This document shows, one piece after another, positions 25,211 through 33,366 of a stretch of 64,000 bases of DNA. The translations under genes and the position numbers were made by a program. The stretch is from Zobellia alginiliquefaciens. Its GTDB lineage: Bacteria; Bacteroidota; Bacteroidia; Flavobacteriales; Flavobacteriaceae. The notes beneath the pieces were generated by a model that saw only the letters and a list, made by a program, of their open reading frames with translations, searched no databases and was not told the origin of the DNA. The stretch lies in contig NZ_CP119758.1 in the NCBI RefSeq assembly GCF_029323795.1, positions 682,001 through 746,000 on the forward strand. Direction: 5' to 3'. Position 1 is the first letter of the stretch. Each line of letters opens with the position of its first letter.

Positions 25211-26138
25211 CTACGCTTTTACTTTGTACTGTTTGTATAAAAATTTCACTAGTAGACGGAACGGTCTCTACAAATTGATTAACATTCGCTTTTGACGCCA
25301 AATAAGTCAACACCTCCCGTGAATCGCTAGTAGGTAGTTGAAGGGTAAGGTTCAACTGATTATCCTCTGGATCAAAAAGTGACGTATTTATGGTGAATTT
25401 ATCCGTTAGCTCTTTTAAAAGCACATCTGCATTCTCTGTCTGTAGGCCGACTTTGAAAATATTATTTTTATATGCTTTCTTAATATCGGATAACTTACCG
25501 TCCAATATTTTTTCAGAGCGATGAATTAATGCAATATACTCACATAGCTCTTCTACAGATTCCATTCTATGGGTAGAAAATATAATTGAAGTTCCATTCT
25601 CTTTAAGTTTGAGAATTTCATCTTTTATAATATTGGCATTAATGGGATCAAACCCACTGAAGGGTTCGTCAAAAATCAAAAGTTTTGGTTCATGCAAAAC
25701 AGTTACTATAAACTGTATTTTTTGCGCCATACCCTTTGAGAGTTCTTGAATTTTTTTATTCCACCAGTCGCCTATTTCTAAACGCTCAAACCAAAATTTT
25801 AAACGTTTTTTTGCTTCAGTTTTGGACAACCCTTTTAATTGTGCCAAATAAAGGGCCTGCTCCCCCACCTTCATACTCTTATAAAGACCACGCTCTTCCG
25901 GAAGATACCCAATTTGGGCAACATGCTCCGCTCTTAAAGGTTCCCCATCAAACAGGACCTCTCCTTTATCTGGATATGTAATTTGATTTATAATACGAAT
26001 AAGTGTAGTCTTTCCTGCCCCGTTTGGACCAAGCAGTCCGTAAATACTATTTTTAGGAATCTCTAGTGAAACTTTATCTAGAGCTGTATATTCTCCAAAT
26101 TGTTTGGTGACCTCCTTAGTGACCAAAATGTTATTCAT
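25203..26138 (-). CDS. ABC transporter ATP-binding protein, NatA-like
   Basis: The 311-residue ATPase has Walker A GPNGAGKTT (near 38-46), Q-loop region GYLPEERGLYKSM, signature LSKGMAQK, Walker B LLIFDEPFSGFDP and switch His in FSTHRMES. The C-terminal extension (about 225-311) is typical of NatA/CcmA-type ATPases with a DUF4162-like tail. First gene of the operon ATPase-permease-mscS-barrel-sigma-54 regulator. Confidence 0.95.
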   Translation of the reverse strand: MNNILVTKEVTKQFGEYTALDKVSLEIPKNSIYGLLGPNGAGKTTLIRIINQITYPDKGEVLFDGEPLRAEHVAQIGYLPEERGLYKSMKVGEQALYLAQLKGLSKTEAKKRLKFWFERLEIGDWWNKKIQELSKGMAQKIQFIVTVLHEPKLLIFDEPFSGFDPINANIIKDEILKLKENGTSIIFSTHRMESVEELCEYIALIHRSEKILDGKLSDIKKAYKNNIFKVGLQTENADVLLKELTDKFTINTSLFDPEDNQLNLTLQLPTSDSREVLTYLASKANVNQFVETVPSTSEIFIQTVQSKSVDE

Positions 26139-26197
26139 GAAAGCAATTTTGTCAAAGATAGTTTTTTGTCTTCACAAGACATTGCCAATATATCCTT

Positions 26198-26233
26198 AAA
26201 AACAAAACCCACCCTTAAGCAAATAAGGATGGG
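26198..26233 (-). terminator. Terminator of grpE-dnaJ
   Basis: CCCA-C-CCTTA pairs with TAAGG-A-TGGG, with one C-A mismatch. On the minus strand it is followed by TTTTGTTTTT (26198-26207). It lies about 90 bp beyond the dnaJ stop. Confidence 0.6.
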
Positions 26234-26258
26234 AAAAAAATTGCTATGAAAAAGAAAA

Positions 26259-26282
26259 TTAATATTGGTAATCCAATATTAA
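26259..26282. repeat. Perfect AT-rich inverted repeat downstream of dnaJ
   Basis: TTAATATTGG and CCAATATTAA are exact complements around TAAT. On the minus strand TTTTCTTTTT follows, so it may act as a first terminator ahead of the one at 26198-26233. An operator for the ABC operon is also possible. Confidence 0.5.
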
Positions 26283-26323
26283 ATCAAATATACGTTTTTT
26301 ATTTAAAATGTAATGAACTTGAA

Positions 26324-27460
26324 CTATGAGAACATATCCTTTACTTTTTCAAAGAAAGACTTATCAGATTTCTCAGGTTTTGGCTCAAAGTTTTCATTGT
26401 TCTGCATTCGCTCAAAAAACTCTTTTTGTTCTTTATTTAACTCTTTTGGAGTCCAAACGTTTACGTGAACCAGTAAATCTCCACTACCATAACCGTTAAT
26501 GCTAGAGATACCTTTTCCTCTTAAGCGTAATATCTTACCGGACTGAATACCAGATTCTAATTTAATACGCACTTTGCCACCAACGGCATCAATTTCTTTA
26601 GAGGTACCTAATACAGCTTCGGAGAAGCTAATGTATAAATCATAATGAAGATTATCACCTTCACGTTTTAAGGTTTCATGGTCTATTGTTTCAATAGCTA
26701 CCAATAAATCTCCTGGCACTCCGTTACCGGGAGCATCATTTCCTTTATTAGGCACTTTTAACTGCATACCATCTTCTACCCCTGCAGGAATATTAATAGC
26801 TACGGTTTCTTCAGAAACTTTCAGTCCTTGTGCATCTGCATCACTAGGTTTTTTATCTAAAACCTGTCCACTACCGCCACAAGTACTACAGGTAGCTGCG
26901 GTCTGCATACGGCCTAGAATCGTATTGGTAATCTTAGTTACCTGTCCTCTACCTCCACAAGTGGCACATGTTGTATATGTTACACCGGGAGCTTGAATTT
27001 TTCTCCTGACCTTTATTTTTTTCTCAACGCCATTAGCAACCTCTTCCAGAGTCAGTTTTACGCGAATACGTAAATTACTTCCCTTAACTCTTCGCTGGCC
27101 TCCGCCGCCAAAACCTCCTCCGCCAAAACCACTGAAGCCGCCACCTCCGCCACCGCCAAAGGCACTGCCGAAAATGTCTCCAAACTGACTGAAGATATCA
27201 TCCATATTCATTCCGCCTCCGCCGAAACCGCCAGAACCGTCAAAAGCGCCATGACCAAACTGATCATAACGTGCTTTTTTGTCAGGATTACTTAAAACTT
27301 CATACGCTTCCGCAGATTTTTTAAATAATTCTTCAGCCTTGGAATCGCCAGGATTTTTATCTGGATGATGCTCCAATGCCTTTTTTCTATAGGCTTTCTT
27401 TATCTCCGCTGCGCTGGCACTCTTGCTAATGCCAAGTATTTCATAATAATCTTCCTTCAT
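26324..27460 (-). CDS. dnaJ: Chaperone DnaJ (Hsp40) with a reduced zinc-binding region
   Basis: Co-chaperone that stimulates DnaK ATPase. The 378 residues have the J domain (about 1-70, HPD in EHHPDKNPG), a long Gly/Phe-rich segment (about 75-125, runs of FGGGG), a zinc-binding region and the two substrate-binding beta domains. Only two CXXCXGXG repeats are present (CATCGGRG and CSTCGGSG); E. coli DnaJ has four. The region is contracted but not frameshifted, and this short form is common in Flavobacteriia. Encoded 9 bp after grpE. Confidence 0.96.
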   Translation of the reverse strand: MKEDYYEILGISKSASAAEIKKAYRKKALEHHPDKNPGDSKAEELFKKSAEAYEVLSNPDKKARYDQFGHGAFDGSGGFGGGGMNMDDIFSQFGDIFGSAFGGGGGGGFSGFGGGGFGGGGQRRVKGSNLRIRVKLTLEEVANGVEKKIKVRRKIQAPGVTYTTCATCGGRGQVTKITNTILGRMQTAATCSTCGGSGQVLDKKPSDADAQGLKVSEETVAINIPAGVEDGMQLKVPNKGNDAPGNGVPGDLLVAIETIDHETLKREGDNLHYDLYISFSEAVLGTSKEIDAVGGKVRIKLESGIQSGKILRLRGKGISSINGYGSGDLLVHVNVWTPKELNKEQKEFFERMQNNENFEPKPEKSDKSFFEKVKDMFS

Positions 27461-27469
27461 TCTTGATTT

Positions 27470-28015
27470 TTAGTTTCCTACAACCACTTTTGGATGACGA
27501 ATGATCTTATCGCCAAGCTTAAATCCTTTTTCAACTACATCAACAATTTTGCCCTTTAGTTTTTTGCTAGGGGCCGGTATTTGTGTAATAGCTTCGTGTA
27601 TATCGGCATCAAAAACATCACCTGCTTCTGCACCTACTTCTTCCAATCCCTTATTCTTTAGGGTTTCTCGAAATTTAACACGGATAAGCTCTACACCTTT
27701 GAACATTTCTTTGTCCTCTGATTTAGCCATTTCCTTTAAAGCACGCTCAAAATCATCTAAAACCGGCAACATAGAAACCATAATTTCTTGTCCTGCCGTT
27801 TTAAACAACTCCATACGCTCTTTTGAAGTTCTTCTTTTGAAGTTTTCGAACTCAGCAAACAACCTAAGAAATTTATCCTTTTCCTTAGCAAGGTCTTCCC
27901 TTAGCTGTTCTTCTACGCTTAATTCTTCTTGCTCTATATTGTTTTCAGAGGTTGTCTCGGTTTGGTCTTGGTCCAATACCTCATCAAACTCTTCTGTGTT
28001 TTGTTTATCGCTCAT
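27470..28015 (-). CDS. grpE: GrpE nucleotide exchange factor
   Basis: Exchange factor of DnaK. The 181 residues begin with an acidic, low-complexity tail (QNTEEFDEVLDQDQTETTSE), then the long dimerisation helix (FLRLFAEFENFKRRTSKERM), the four-helix region and the C-terminal beta domain (VDVVEKGFKLGDKIIRHPKV), the family signature. Operon with dnaJ, 9-bp spacing. dnaK is not in the window. Confidence 0.96.
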   Translation of the reverse strand: MSDKQNTEEFDEVLDQDQTETTSENNIEQEELSVEEQLREDLAKEKDKFLRLFAEFENFKRRTSKERMELFKTAGQEIMVSMLPVLDDFERALKEMAKSEDKEMFKGVELIRVKFRETLKNKGLEEVGAEAGDVFDADIHEAITQIPAPSKKLKGKIVDVVEKGFKLGDKIIRHPKVVVGN

Positions 28016-28165
28016 TTGTGATACAATTTGAATTCTCGTGTTTAGCTTGGCAAAAGTACTGCCATTTCTTTAAAAATGTCAAAATGTCATTAAAAAAAGA
28101 AGCTATAGTTTACCCTTGGTCAATTCACAAATAGCAATGCGATAGATTACTAACCTTATTCACAC

Positions 28166-28192
28166 AAAAAACACCTGTAAGTTGCAGGTGTT
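28166..28192 (-). terminator. Terminator of the epimerase gene
   Basis: AACACCTG and CAGGTGTT form an 8-bp stem around TAAGTTG. An A-run at 28166-28171 becomes the T-tract on the minus strand. It lies 31 bp beyond the stop. Confidence 0.8.
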
Positions 28193-28222
28193 CTATAGAT
28201 TACGTTAAATATTGTTTTTGAT

Positions 28223-29188
28223 TTATGAAAGATACTCCTTAGACAATGCTCCCAAGCTAGAGGGCTCTATACACTCCTTACTCTTATAAATAGCTTCTAA
28301 GGCCACACAAACATTTGGATACACAAAATTAAACCCTTCTTCTTCTATTTTTTTACAACTTACACGCTGGCTCGCAAAAAGCAAATAAGACATTTTGCCC
28401 AAAATAATCTTCATTACCACTTTTGGTATATTGGGCAGTATAACGGGTCTATCAAGAACCTTGGCTATTTCTTTTACAAGCTTAGTATTGGTAACAGGGT
28501 TAGGCCCCACTCCATTATACACTCCTTCTAAATTATGCGCCACAATAAACACAAAAATGCGTGCTAAATCTGAAATATGAACCCAAGATTGCCATTGTTG
28601 ACCACTACCAAAGGCCGCGCCAACATAATTTTTAATCGGTTTTGCCATTTCTGGAAGCGCACCACCTTTACACGACATTACCAAACCTATTCGCACCTTG
28701 GCGACGTTAAACCCAAAACTTTTGAATTTATCCGTTTCATTCTCCCAGATTTTCACCACTTCCCCTAAAAAACTATCGTCCACCTCAGTTTCATCCTCGG
28801 TATAAAAATTGCTTAGGGAATCTGGATATCTACCTATGGCCGATGCCGAAACAAAAGAAGTAATCCCTTTAGAATCTACTTTATTTAAAGCAGTGTGCAA
28901 TGTTCGCAAGGAATTAACCCTACTGGAAATAATTTTCTTTTTATAACTAGAAGTCCACCTTTTAGAAATAGTAGCTCCCGCCAAATTTATAATAGCAGAA
29001 ACTCCGTTAAAGCACTCTAAATCGATCTCGCCTTTATTCGGATTCCAATAATAACCTTGAAATTTGGGCTCTGAAGTAATTTTACTTTTCCTCGTAGTAA
29101 GGTAATTTACAGCAATATCATTTTTATGACATTGCTCTACAATCGCACTGCCTACTAGACCTGTTGCCCCTGTAATCAGTATTCTCAT
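28223..29188 (-). CDS. TIGR01777 family NAD(P)-dependent epimerase (SDR39U1-like)
   Basis: Extended/atypical short-chain dehydrogenase fold. Starting at the ATG at 29188 gives MRILITGATGLVGSAIVEQC, a complete Rossmann beta-alpha-beta with GATGLVG; the ORF reaches further upstream but adds only eight non-family residues. INLAGATISKRW, VSASAIGRYPDS and WQSWVHISDLARIF are signatures of the TIGR01777 group. A DUF1731-like tail lies at the C-terminus. Physiological substrate is unknown for the family. Monocistronic, with its own terminator. Confidence 0.9.
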   Translation of the reverse strand: MRILITGATGLVGSAIVEQCHKNDIAVNYLTTRKSKITSEPKFQGYYWNPNKGEIDLECFNGVSAIINLAGATISKRWTSSYKKKIISSRVNSLRTLHTALNKVDSKGITSFVSASAIGRYPDSLSNFYTEDETEVDDSFLGEVVKIWENETDKFKSFGFNVAKVRIGLVMSCKGGALPEMAKPIKNYVGAAFGSGQQWQSWVHISDLARIFVFIVAHNLEGVYNGVGPNPVTNTKLVKEIAKVLDRPVILPNIPKVVMKIILGKMSYLLFASQRVSCKKIEEEGFNFVYPNVCVALEAIYKSKECIEPSSLGALSKEYLS

Positions 29189-29315
29189 AATCCAAAGATA
29201 GAGCATTTGCAAACTAGCTGACTATCATTTAATTCGGATTTAACACTAATACGCTGCAATATGTTAAGAAATGCCGATAATCCGTTTTTTATTAACTTTT
29301 CTTTACAACAAAAAA

Positions 29316-29975
29316 CTACTTTCTAGCCCGCAACATCTCTCTTTTTCCAGGAGGACCTGGTAAACGTTCCACCTCAAAACCAACGGCTAACATGGCTCTT
29401 CTTACACTTCCCTTTGCCGCGTAAGTTACCAGAACACCATCTTTTTTCATAGCACGATACATTATAGAAAAGATTTCTTCCGTCCATAATTCCGGTTGAA
29501 CGCGCGCTCCAAAAGCATCAAAATAAACAAGGTCAAAACTATTTTCATCCGTAATCTCAGCAAAAAATTTCTTTTCTTTTCTCAAGACGAAATCATCTGA
29601 AATCTGGATATCACTTTCCCACGGAGAGCTATGCATTTTTTGGAAATCACTAGTAAACACCTCAGCTTTTAATTCTGAAATATAATTTAGCTGTTCTAGC
29701 TCTTCGTTAGAAACAGGATAAGCCTCCACACCCCTATACCCAACTTTGGTGGAATTCTTTTTGGACTCAATATACGTAATGAGCGTATTGAGCCCGGTAC
29801 CGAAACCTATTTCCAGAATATTTACATCTCTACCAGAAAAAAGAGAAAGGCCATGTTTAATGAATACGTGATACGCTTCTTGTACCGCTCCATGTTTTGA
29901 GTGGTACTGCTCGTCCCAATCAGAAATCTGAATAGTCTTTGAACCATCTCCGGTGGTAATAATCTTTCTCTCCAA
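29316..29975 (-). CDS. mnmD: tRNA 5-methylaminomethyl-2-thiouridine methyltransferase MnmD
   Basis: Stand-alone MnmD, the SAM-dependent half of MnmC, which completes mnm5s2U34 in tRNAs for Lys, Glu and Gln. The 219 residues contain the SAM motif EIGFGTGLNTLITYIES, DLVYFDAFGARVQPELWTEE and the C-terminal LVTYAAKGSVRRAMLAVGF and PGPPGKREMLRA typical of MnmD. The FAD-dependent MnmC2 domain is absent, as in most Bacteroidetes. It starts 1 bp after the DUF4920 gene stop and is surely co-transcribed. Confidence 0.95.
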   Translation of the reverse strand: MERKIITTGDGSKTIQISDWDEQYHSKHGAVQEAYHVFIKHGLSLFSGRDVNILEIGFGTGLNTLITYIESKKNSTKVGYRGVEAYPVSNEELEQLNYISELKAEVFTSDFQKMHSSPWESDIQISDDFVLRKEKKFFAEITDENSFDLVYFDAFGARVQPELWTEEIFSIMYRAMKKDGVLVTYAAKGSVRRAMLAVGFEVERLPGPPGKREMLRARK

Positions 29976-29976
29976 A

Positions 29977-30483
29977 CTATTTATTTTCTATCAAAACTCC
30001 GTCCGCTTCAAAACCGTATGTTTTCTTGGGCTCGGTTATTTTAGCAATTTCAGATTCCGTTTTGCCACCATCTTTGGCATAGTGCTTCTGATCTTCCACA
30101 CTCATAAATTCTACAAAAGCATACCCGTTTACAATGACTTCTTTTCCAGTAATATCACTTGGCATAAAAAACCCATAATCCTTAAAACGCACCATAGCCT
30201 CCTGACCATCGCCCAACTGCAACTTCATCCAACAACCCTTAACTTTACAAACATCTGTTACCACGGCCCTGAACTTTGTACGAAGTGTATCTTGCACCGC
30301 CAAATCACTAAATTTACGAGTCATTTCAACATCGGTTATGGCACTGTCCGCCGCTATATCCCCACCTATAACTTGATAGTCTACACCATCATAAGTTACC
30401 TTTTGGGTTTCCTGCCCTCTACAGGCAAAAACCACCATAAAAACCACCATAAAAACCGCAAGTAAATTGTTAAATAGACGCAT
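29977..30483 (-). CDS. DUF4920 family lipoprotein
   Basis: The 168-residue protein has a lipoprotein signal (MRLFNNLLAVFMVVFMVVFAC, lipobox VFAC). The domain, with FRAVVTDVCKVKGCWMKLQL and MVRFKDYGFFMPSDITGKEV, is DUF4920, an OB-like fold common in Flavobacteriia next to mnmD and ilvE. The KVKGCWM Cys is well conserved in the family as I know it, and metal binding is possible but unproven. Divergent from ilvE and upstream of mnmD with a 1-bp gap. Confidence 0.9.
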   Translation of the reverse strand: MRLFNNLLAVFMVVFMVVFACRGQETQKVTYDGVDYQVIGGDIAADSAITDVEMTRKFSDLAVQDTLRTKFRAVVTDVCKVKGCWMKLQLGDGQEAMVRFKDYGFFMPSDITGKEVIVNGYAFVEFMSVEDQKHYAKDGGKTESEIAKITEPKKTYGFEADGVLIENK

Positions 30484-30589
30484 TTCCGATAAAAATTAGA
30501 TAAGTACTGCAAAACTGGTCATTTTTCAACGAAAAAAGAAGAACAGATAAGGATAAATCGTTAATTTTAATCCTTTAATTCAAAAAGTT

Positions 30590-31654
30590 ATGAACTCGAC
30601 CATGCAAAAAATCAGCATCGAAAAGGTAAAAGAATCAAAGATTGAACAAGTAGACTTCAACAATCTCGCTTTTGGGAGTGTATTTACCGATCATATGCTG
30701 GTCTGTGACTATAAAAATGGCGCTTGGGAAACTCCAAAAGTAGTTCCCTACCAACCCATTAGCCTTGACCCTTCCGCTAAAATATTCCATTATGGGCAAT
30801 CTATTTTTGAAGGAATGAAAGCTTATAAAGACACAGATGAAAAAGTATGGCTTTTTAGACCGTTGGAAAATCACAAACGATTCAACATCTCTGCAAAGCG
30901 TATGTCAATTCCAGAAATTCCAGAAGAATTTTTCATGGAAGGTTTAAAGACTTTGTTAGAGGTAGAAGATAAATGGATTCCTCAGACCGAAGGGAGCTCT
31001 ATGTATATTAGACCATTTATGTTTGCATCGGGCAACGGTTTTCATGCCTCACCTGCCAATGCCTATAAATTTATGATCTGCCTTGCACCATCCGGTGCAT
31101 ATTTTTCAGGTAAGGTAAAAGTTCTCATTGAAGAAAAATATTCCCGTTCGGCCAACGGTGGTGTGGGATACGCAAAAACAGGTGGTAATTACGCCGGCCA
31201 ATTCTACCCTACTCAGTTAGCTGTAGAAAAAGGTTACAACCAAGTTATTTGGACAGATGACCACAACCATGAATACATTGAGGAAGCCGGTGCCATGAAT
31301 ATTTTTATTCGTATTAATGATACCCTGATTACGGGCCCTACGAGTGACCGTATATTAGATGGTATAACGCGAAAAAGTATTTTACAGCTTGCAGAGAAAA
31401 AAGGCATTGCGACCGAAGTTCGAAAAATTACCGTTACCGAAGTTGTTGAAGCCGCCAAAAACGGAAGCCTTAAAGAAATGTTCGGAGCAGGTACCGCCGC
31501 AGTTGTTTCACCTATTTCCGCTTTTGGTTACAGAGGTGTAGATTATGATTTGCCAGAACTAGAGAACAGCTATGCTTCTCAAATAAAGAAGGATATTACA
31601 GACATCCAATACAACCGCTCCGAAGACCCATTTGGATGGCGAGTTGGCCTATAA
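30590..31654 (+). CDS. ilvE: Branched-chain amino acid aminotransferase
   Basis: PLP enzyme interconverting Val, Leu and Ile with their keto acids, using glutamate/2-oxoglutarate. The 354 residues match the fold IV BCAT2-like group. IFHYGQSIFEGMKAYK, RPFMFASG, the PLP lysine in GGVGYAKTGGNYAGQF, VIWTDDHNHEYIEEAGAMN and GTAAVVSPISAF are all visible. A TAATTTTA minus-7-like box precedes the leader. A perfect palindromic terminator follows. It links amino-acid nitrogen to glutamate, thus to the nitrogen genes nearby. Confidence 0.96.
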   Translation: MNSTMQKISIEKVKESKIEQVDFNNLAFGSVFTDHMLVCDYKNGAWETPKVVPYQPISLDPSAKIFHYGQSIFEGMKAYKDTDEKVWLFRPLENHKRFNISAKRMSIPEIPEEFFMEGLKTLLEVEDKWIPQTEGSSMYIRPFMFASGNGFHASPANAYKFMICLAPSGAYFSGKVKVLIEEKYSRSANGGVGYAKTGGNYAGQFYPTQLAVEKGYNQVIWTDDHNHEYIEEAGAMNIFIRINDTLITGPTSDRILDGITRKSILQLAEKKGIATEVRKITVTEVVEAAKNGSLKEMFGAGTAAVVSPISAFGYRGVDYDLPELENSYASQIKKDITDIQYNRSEDPFGWRVGL

Positions 31655-31695
31655 AATGCATTTACATTTTAGTAGGATACATATTAAAGGATACA

Positions 31696-31725
31696 AAAAC
31701 GGTCGCTAAATTTAGCGACCGTTTT
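31696..31725. terminator. Palindromic bidirectional terminator after ilvE
   Basis: AAAACGGTCGCTAAA is directly followed by its exact complement TTTAGCGACCGTTTT (15-bp arms). T-runs on both strands allow it to end ilvE and, from the other side, the pyrophosphohydrolase gene. Confidence 0.92.
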
Positions 31726-31744
31726 TTATATAGTATATTCTAAA

Positions 31745-32131
31745 CTATCCTTTTAAAATCTCCGAAATATTAGGTTTAAAGTAATTAGGCCCCTTCAACA
31801 CCTTACCGTCCTCACGATAAATAGGCTTACCATCTGCACCCAACTTACTCATATTACTACGTTGTATTTCATTAAAGACTTCTTCTATCTTATGCTGCAT
31901 ACCATGCTCAAGTATAGTTCCACATAATATGTAAAGCATATCGCCCAAGGCATCTGCTACCTCCACTAGGTCATCATTTTTTGCAGCCTCTAAATATTCA
32001 TTATTCTCTTCGTCCATTAAATTAAAACGAAGCAAATTCTTGGCTTCTCCTAAATCTGCTCGCATAGTTTGGGACACCCCAAGTCCAAATGAGTTATGAA
32101 AGAGTTCTACGGCACTTATTTTGTTTTTCAT
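31745..32131 (-). CDS. MazG-like nucleoside triphosphate pyrophosphohydrolase
   Basis: The 128-residue all-alpha NTP pyrophosphatase hydrolyses nucleotides such as (d)NTPs to monophosphates. The metal-binding acidic residues lie in FNLMDEENNEYLEAAK (EExxE-like) and VADALGDMLYILCG (ExxD-like), with a conserved C-terminal segment, IQRSNMSKLGADGKPIYRED, shared with flavobacterial homologues. Exact substrate unknown. Converges on ilvE through the shared palindromic terminator. The start is a normal ATG with an A-rich leader. Confidence 0.88.
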   Translation of the reverse strand: MKNKISAVELFHNSFGLGVSQTMRADLGEAKNLLRFNLMDEENNEYLEAAKNDDLVEVADALGDMLYILCGTILEHGMQHKIEEVFNEIQRSNMSKLGADGKPIYREDGKVLKGPNYFKPNISEILKG

Positions 32132-32175
32132 TTATAGTTGTATTGATTTAGAAATAGTTTCTGCCAATAATAGCG

Positions 32176-32183
32176 TAATTTTG
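32176..32183 (+). promoter_or_regulatory. Minus-7 box of the 62-residue membrane protein gene
   Basis: TAATTTTG is a perfect TAnnTTTG, 17 bp before the ATG at 32200. A longer overlapping frame starting at 32121 would begin upstream of this promoter, which argues against it. Confidence 0.6.
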
Positions 32184-32199
32184 CACAAAAATAAAGAAT

Positions 32200-32388
32200 A
32201 TGTTCACCACCGGACAAATCGTTTTTGCCGCACTTTTTGCTATTTGTTTTATCGTTATTATATTTTTATCCTACAAAAAAGACAAAAAACTACATGCAAA
32301 AAACTACAAAGGGGTGAAATGGGTAGGACTTTTGTTCATAGTCTTCGTAATTATCCTACTTTTTATTAAGCATTTCCTTAAAAATTAA
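32200..32388 (+). CDS. Small two-helix membrane protein, function unknown
   Basis: The 62 residues have two hydrophobic helices (about 6-25 and 41-58) joined by a very basic loop (YKKDKKLHAKNYKGVKW), so a hairpin in the inner membrane with the loop in the cytoplasm. Start supported by a perfect minus-7 box 17 bp upstream. It precedes another small membrane protein and crcB in the same direction. No named family recognised; similar short proteins occur in flavobacterial genomes. Confidence 0.78.
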   Translation: MFTTGQIVFAALFAICFIVIIFLSYKKDKKLHAKNYKGVKWVGLLFIVFVIILLFIKHFLKN

Positions 32389-32468
32389 GATAAATTTTAA
32401 AGTCTTTGTAAAAACGTCATTTTACACGACTAAATTTAATTTCTTCCCGTATAACATAACAATAAGCG

Positions 32469-32476
32469 TAATTTTG
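32469..32476 (+). promoter_or_regulatory. Minus-7 box of the 59-residue membrane protein gene
   Basis: TAATTTTG, with the same flank GCG-TAATTTTG-CG as the box at 32176. The TTG at 32474 that opens the longest frame lies inside this box, so translation must begin at an ATG downstream (32504). Confidence 0.65.
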
Positions 32477-32503
32477 CGTTATGTATTCCAAAGGGGTAAA
32501 ATC

Positions 32504-32683
32504 ATGATGACTTTTTTCACAATACTTTTAATTTTGATCGGTGCAAATGCCTTGTTTATGGTATTTAGCCTAAGCGGCATATCTAATGAAGGAAAAAAAT
32601 CTGAAGAGAATGCTACTAAAAATGCATCATCCAAGATTCTCTCGTTAAATAACATTTCTTCTAAATACAAGAAGGCCGTTTAA
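32504..32683 (+). CDS. Small single-helix membrane protein, function unknown
   Basis: Starting at the ATG at 32504 gives 59 residues: a hydrophobic helix (MMTFFTILLILIGANALFMV), then a polar tail (SGISNEGKKSEENATKNASS) and a basic C-terminus ending SSKYKKAV. An AAGGGG run 7-12 bp before the ATG could act as a ribosome site, which is unusual here. A promoter lies just upstream, independent of the preceding small gene. The helix resembles that of the 30-residue ORF at 16331. Function unknown. Confidence 0.75.
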   Translation: MMTFFTILLILIGANALFMVFSLSGISNEGKKSEENATKNASSKILSLNNISSKYKKAV

Positions 32684-32739
32684 CAAGTATCCGCAGAAAG
32701 CACTACCACGCTGACAAATTATTTACGTAATTTGCGCAG

Positions 32740-33111
32740 ATGAAACAATTGTTACTTGTATTCTTTGGAGGTGGCATAGGTAGCATACTTCGCTATCTAG
32801 TTTCTAAATCCCTTAACAATCATTTTCAACATTTCTTTTTAGGCACGTTTTTAGTCAACGTCATTGGCTGTTTATTGATTGGATTTATTTTAGGCCTTTC
32901 AATTAAAACGAATTACCTGTCCCAGAACCAAACGCTTTTATTCGCAACAGGTTTTTGCGGAGGCTTCACTACATTTTCTACATTTGCTTTTGAAAAACAC
33001 TCACTTCTGACTTCAGGAGAATTTATAGGTTTCTTTACCTATCTAATAGCGAGTATAGTGGTTGGCATCCTAGCGGTTGCCTTAGGGCTTTATCTTTCCA
33101 GACTACTATAA
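32740..33111 (+). CDS. crcB: Fluoride ion channel CrcB (Fluc)
   Basis: Dimeric inner-membrane channel that exports fluoride. The 123 residues have four helices and the family motifs GGGIGSILRYLVS, GTFLVNVIGCLLIGF and GFCGGFTTFSTFAFE (Phe-rich fluoride path and the sodium-site region). It follows the 59-residue membrane protein by 56 bp. No fluoride riboswitch was recognised in that gap. Confidence 0.95.
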   Translation: MKQLLLVFFGGGIGSILRYLVSKSLNNHFQHFFLGTFLVNVIGCLLIGFILGLSIKTNYLSQNQTLLFATGFCGGFTTFSTFAFEKHSLLTSGEFIGFFTYLIASIVVGILAVALGLYLSRLL

Positions 33112-33219
33112 AGTCTACATTTACCTTTTTCACAATCTATCAAAACTTCAACATTTTAAGTCCACAACTTAAAATAATCTAACCTTATGGCATTTTTTGC
33201 CCGTTTTTTTCAATTTTCC

Positions 33220-33261
33220 ATCAGATTATCTGATTTCCAATCAGGGAAAAATACATTTTCC
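33220..33261. repeat. Two perfect dyads upstream of glnK
   Basis: ATCAGAT-T-ATCTGAT (33220-33234) and GGAAAA-ATACA-TTTTCC (33245-33261) are both exact inverted repeats. They lie 130-180 bp before glnK and just upstream of the shared nitrogen elements. They could be additional operator sites or the end of the crcB transcript. Neither has a copy in front of the GSII gene. Confidence 0.45.
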
Positions 33262-33276
33262 ATTAATTTAATTAAG

Positions 33277-33300
33277 ATACCCTAAAAAAATAGGGGGTAT
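33277..33300 (+). promoter_or_regulatory. Distal nitrogen-operator candidate of glnK-amtB
   Basis: ATACCC-N11-GGGGTAT, 24 bp, ending 66 bp before the minus-7 box. It matches the element at 54377-54400 upstream of the GSII gene at 17 of 24 positions. Its half-sites are inverted (ATACCC/GGGTAT), as expected for a dimeric regulator. Confidence 0.6.
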
Positions 33301-33329
33301 AATTCCTATAAATATAAAAATTACCACAT

Positions 33330-33352
33330 ACACCCCAAATTTTTTAGGGTGT
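33330..33352 (+). promoter_or_regulatory. Proximal nitrogen-operator candidate of glnK-amtB
   Basis: ACACCC-N11-GGGTGT, a perfect 6-bp dyad starting 53 bp after the start of the distal site. It covers the putative minus-33 element (TTTA 33343-33346), so a bound protein would touch or block RNA polymerase. Confidence 0.58.
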
Positions 33353-33366
33353 TAATTATTTTAACA

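Noticed and set aside
27501-28031. A 176-codon plus-strand frame opposite grpE
   Set aside because: It is Ser/Leu-rich antisense of a well-conserved gene, and has no promoter or family match.
29977-30483. Repeat-like ACCACCATAAAAACCACCATAAAAACC near the DUF4920 start
   Set aside because: It encodes the repeated signal-peptide residues VFMVVFMVVF; a short tandem codon repeat, not a regulatory element.
32683-32739. Possible fluoride riboswitch before crcB
   Set aside because: The 56-bp gap lacks the conserved pseudoknot sequence I would expect, and is too short together with a promoter.
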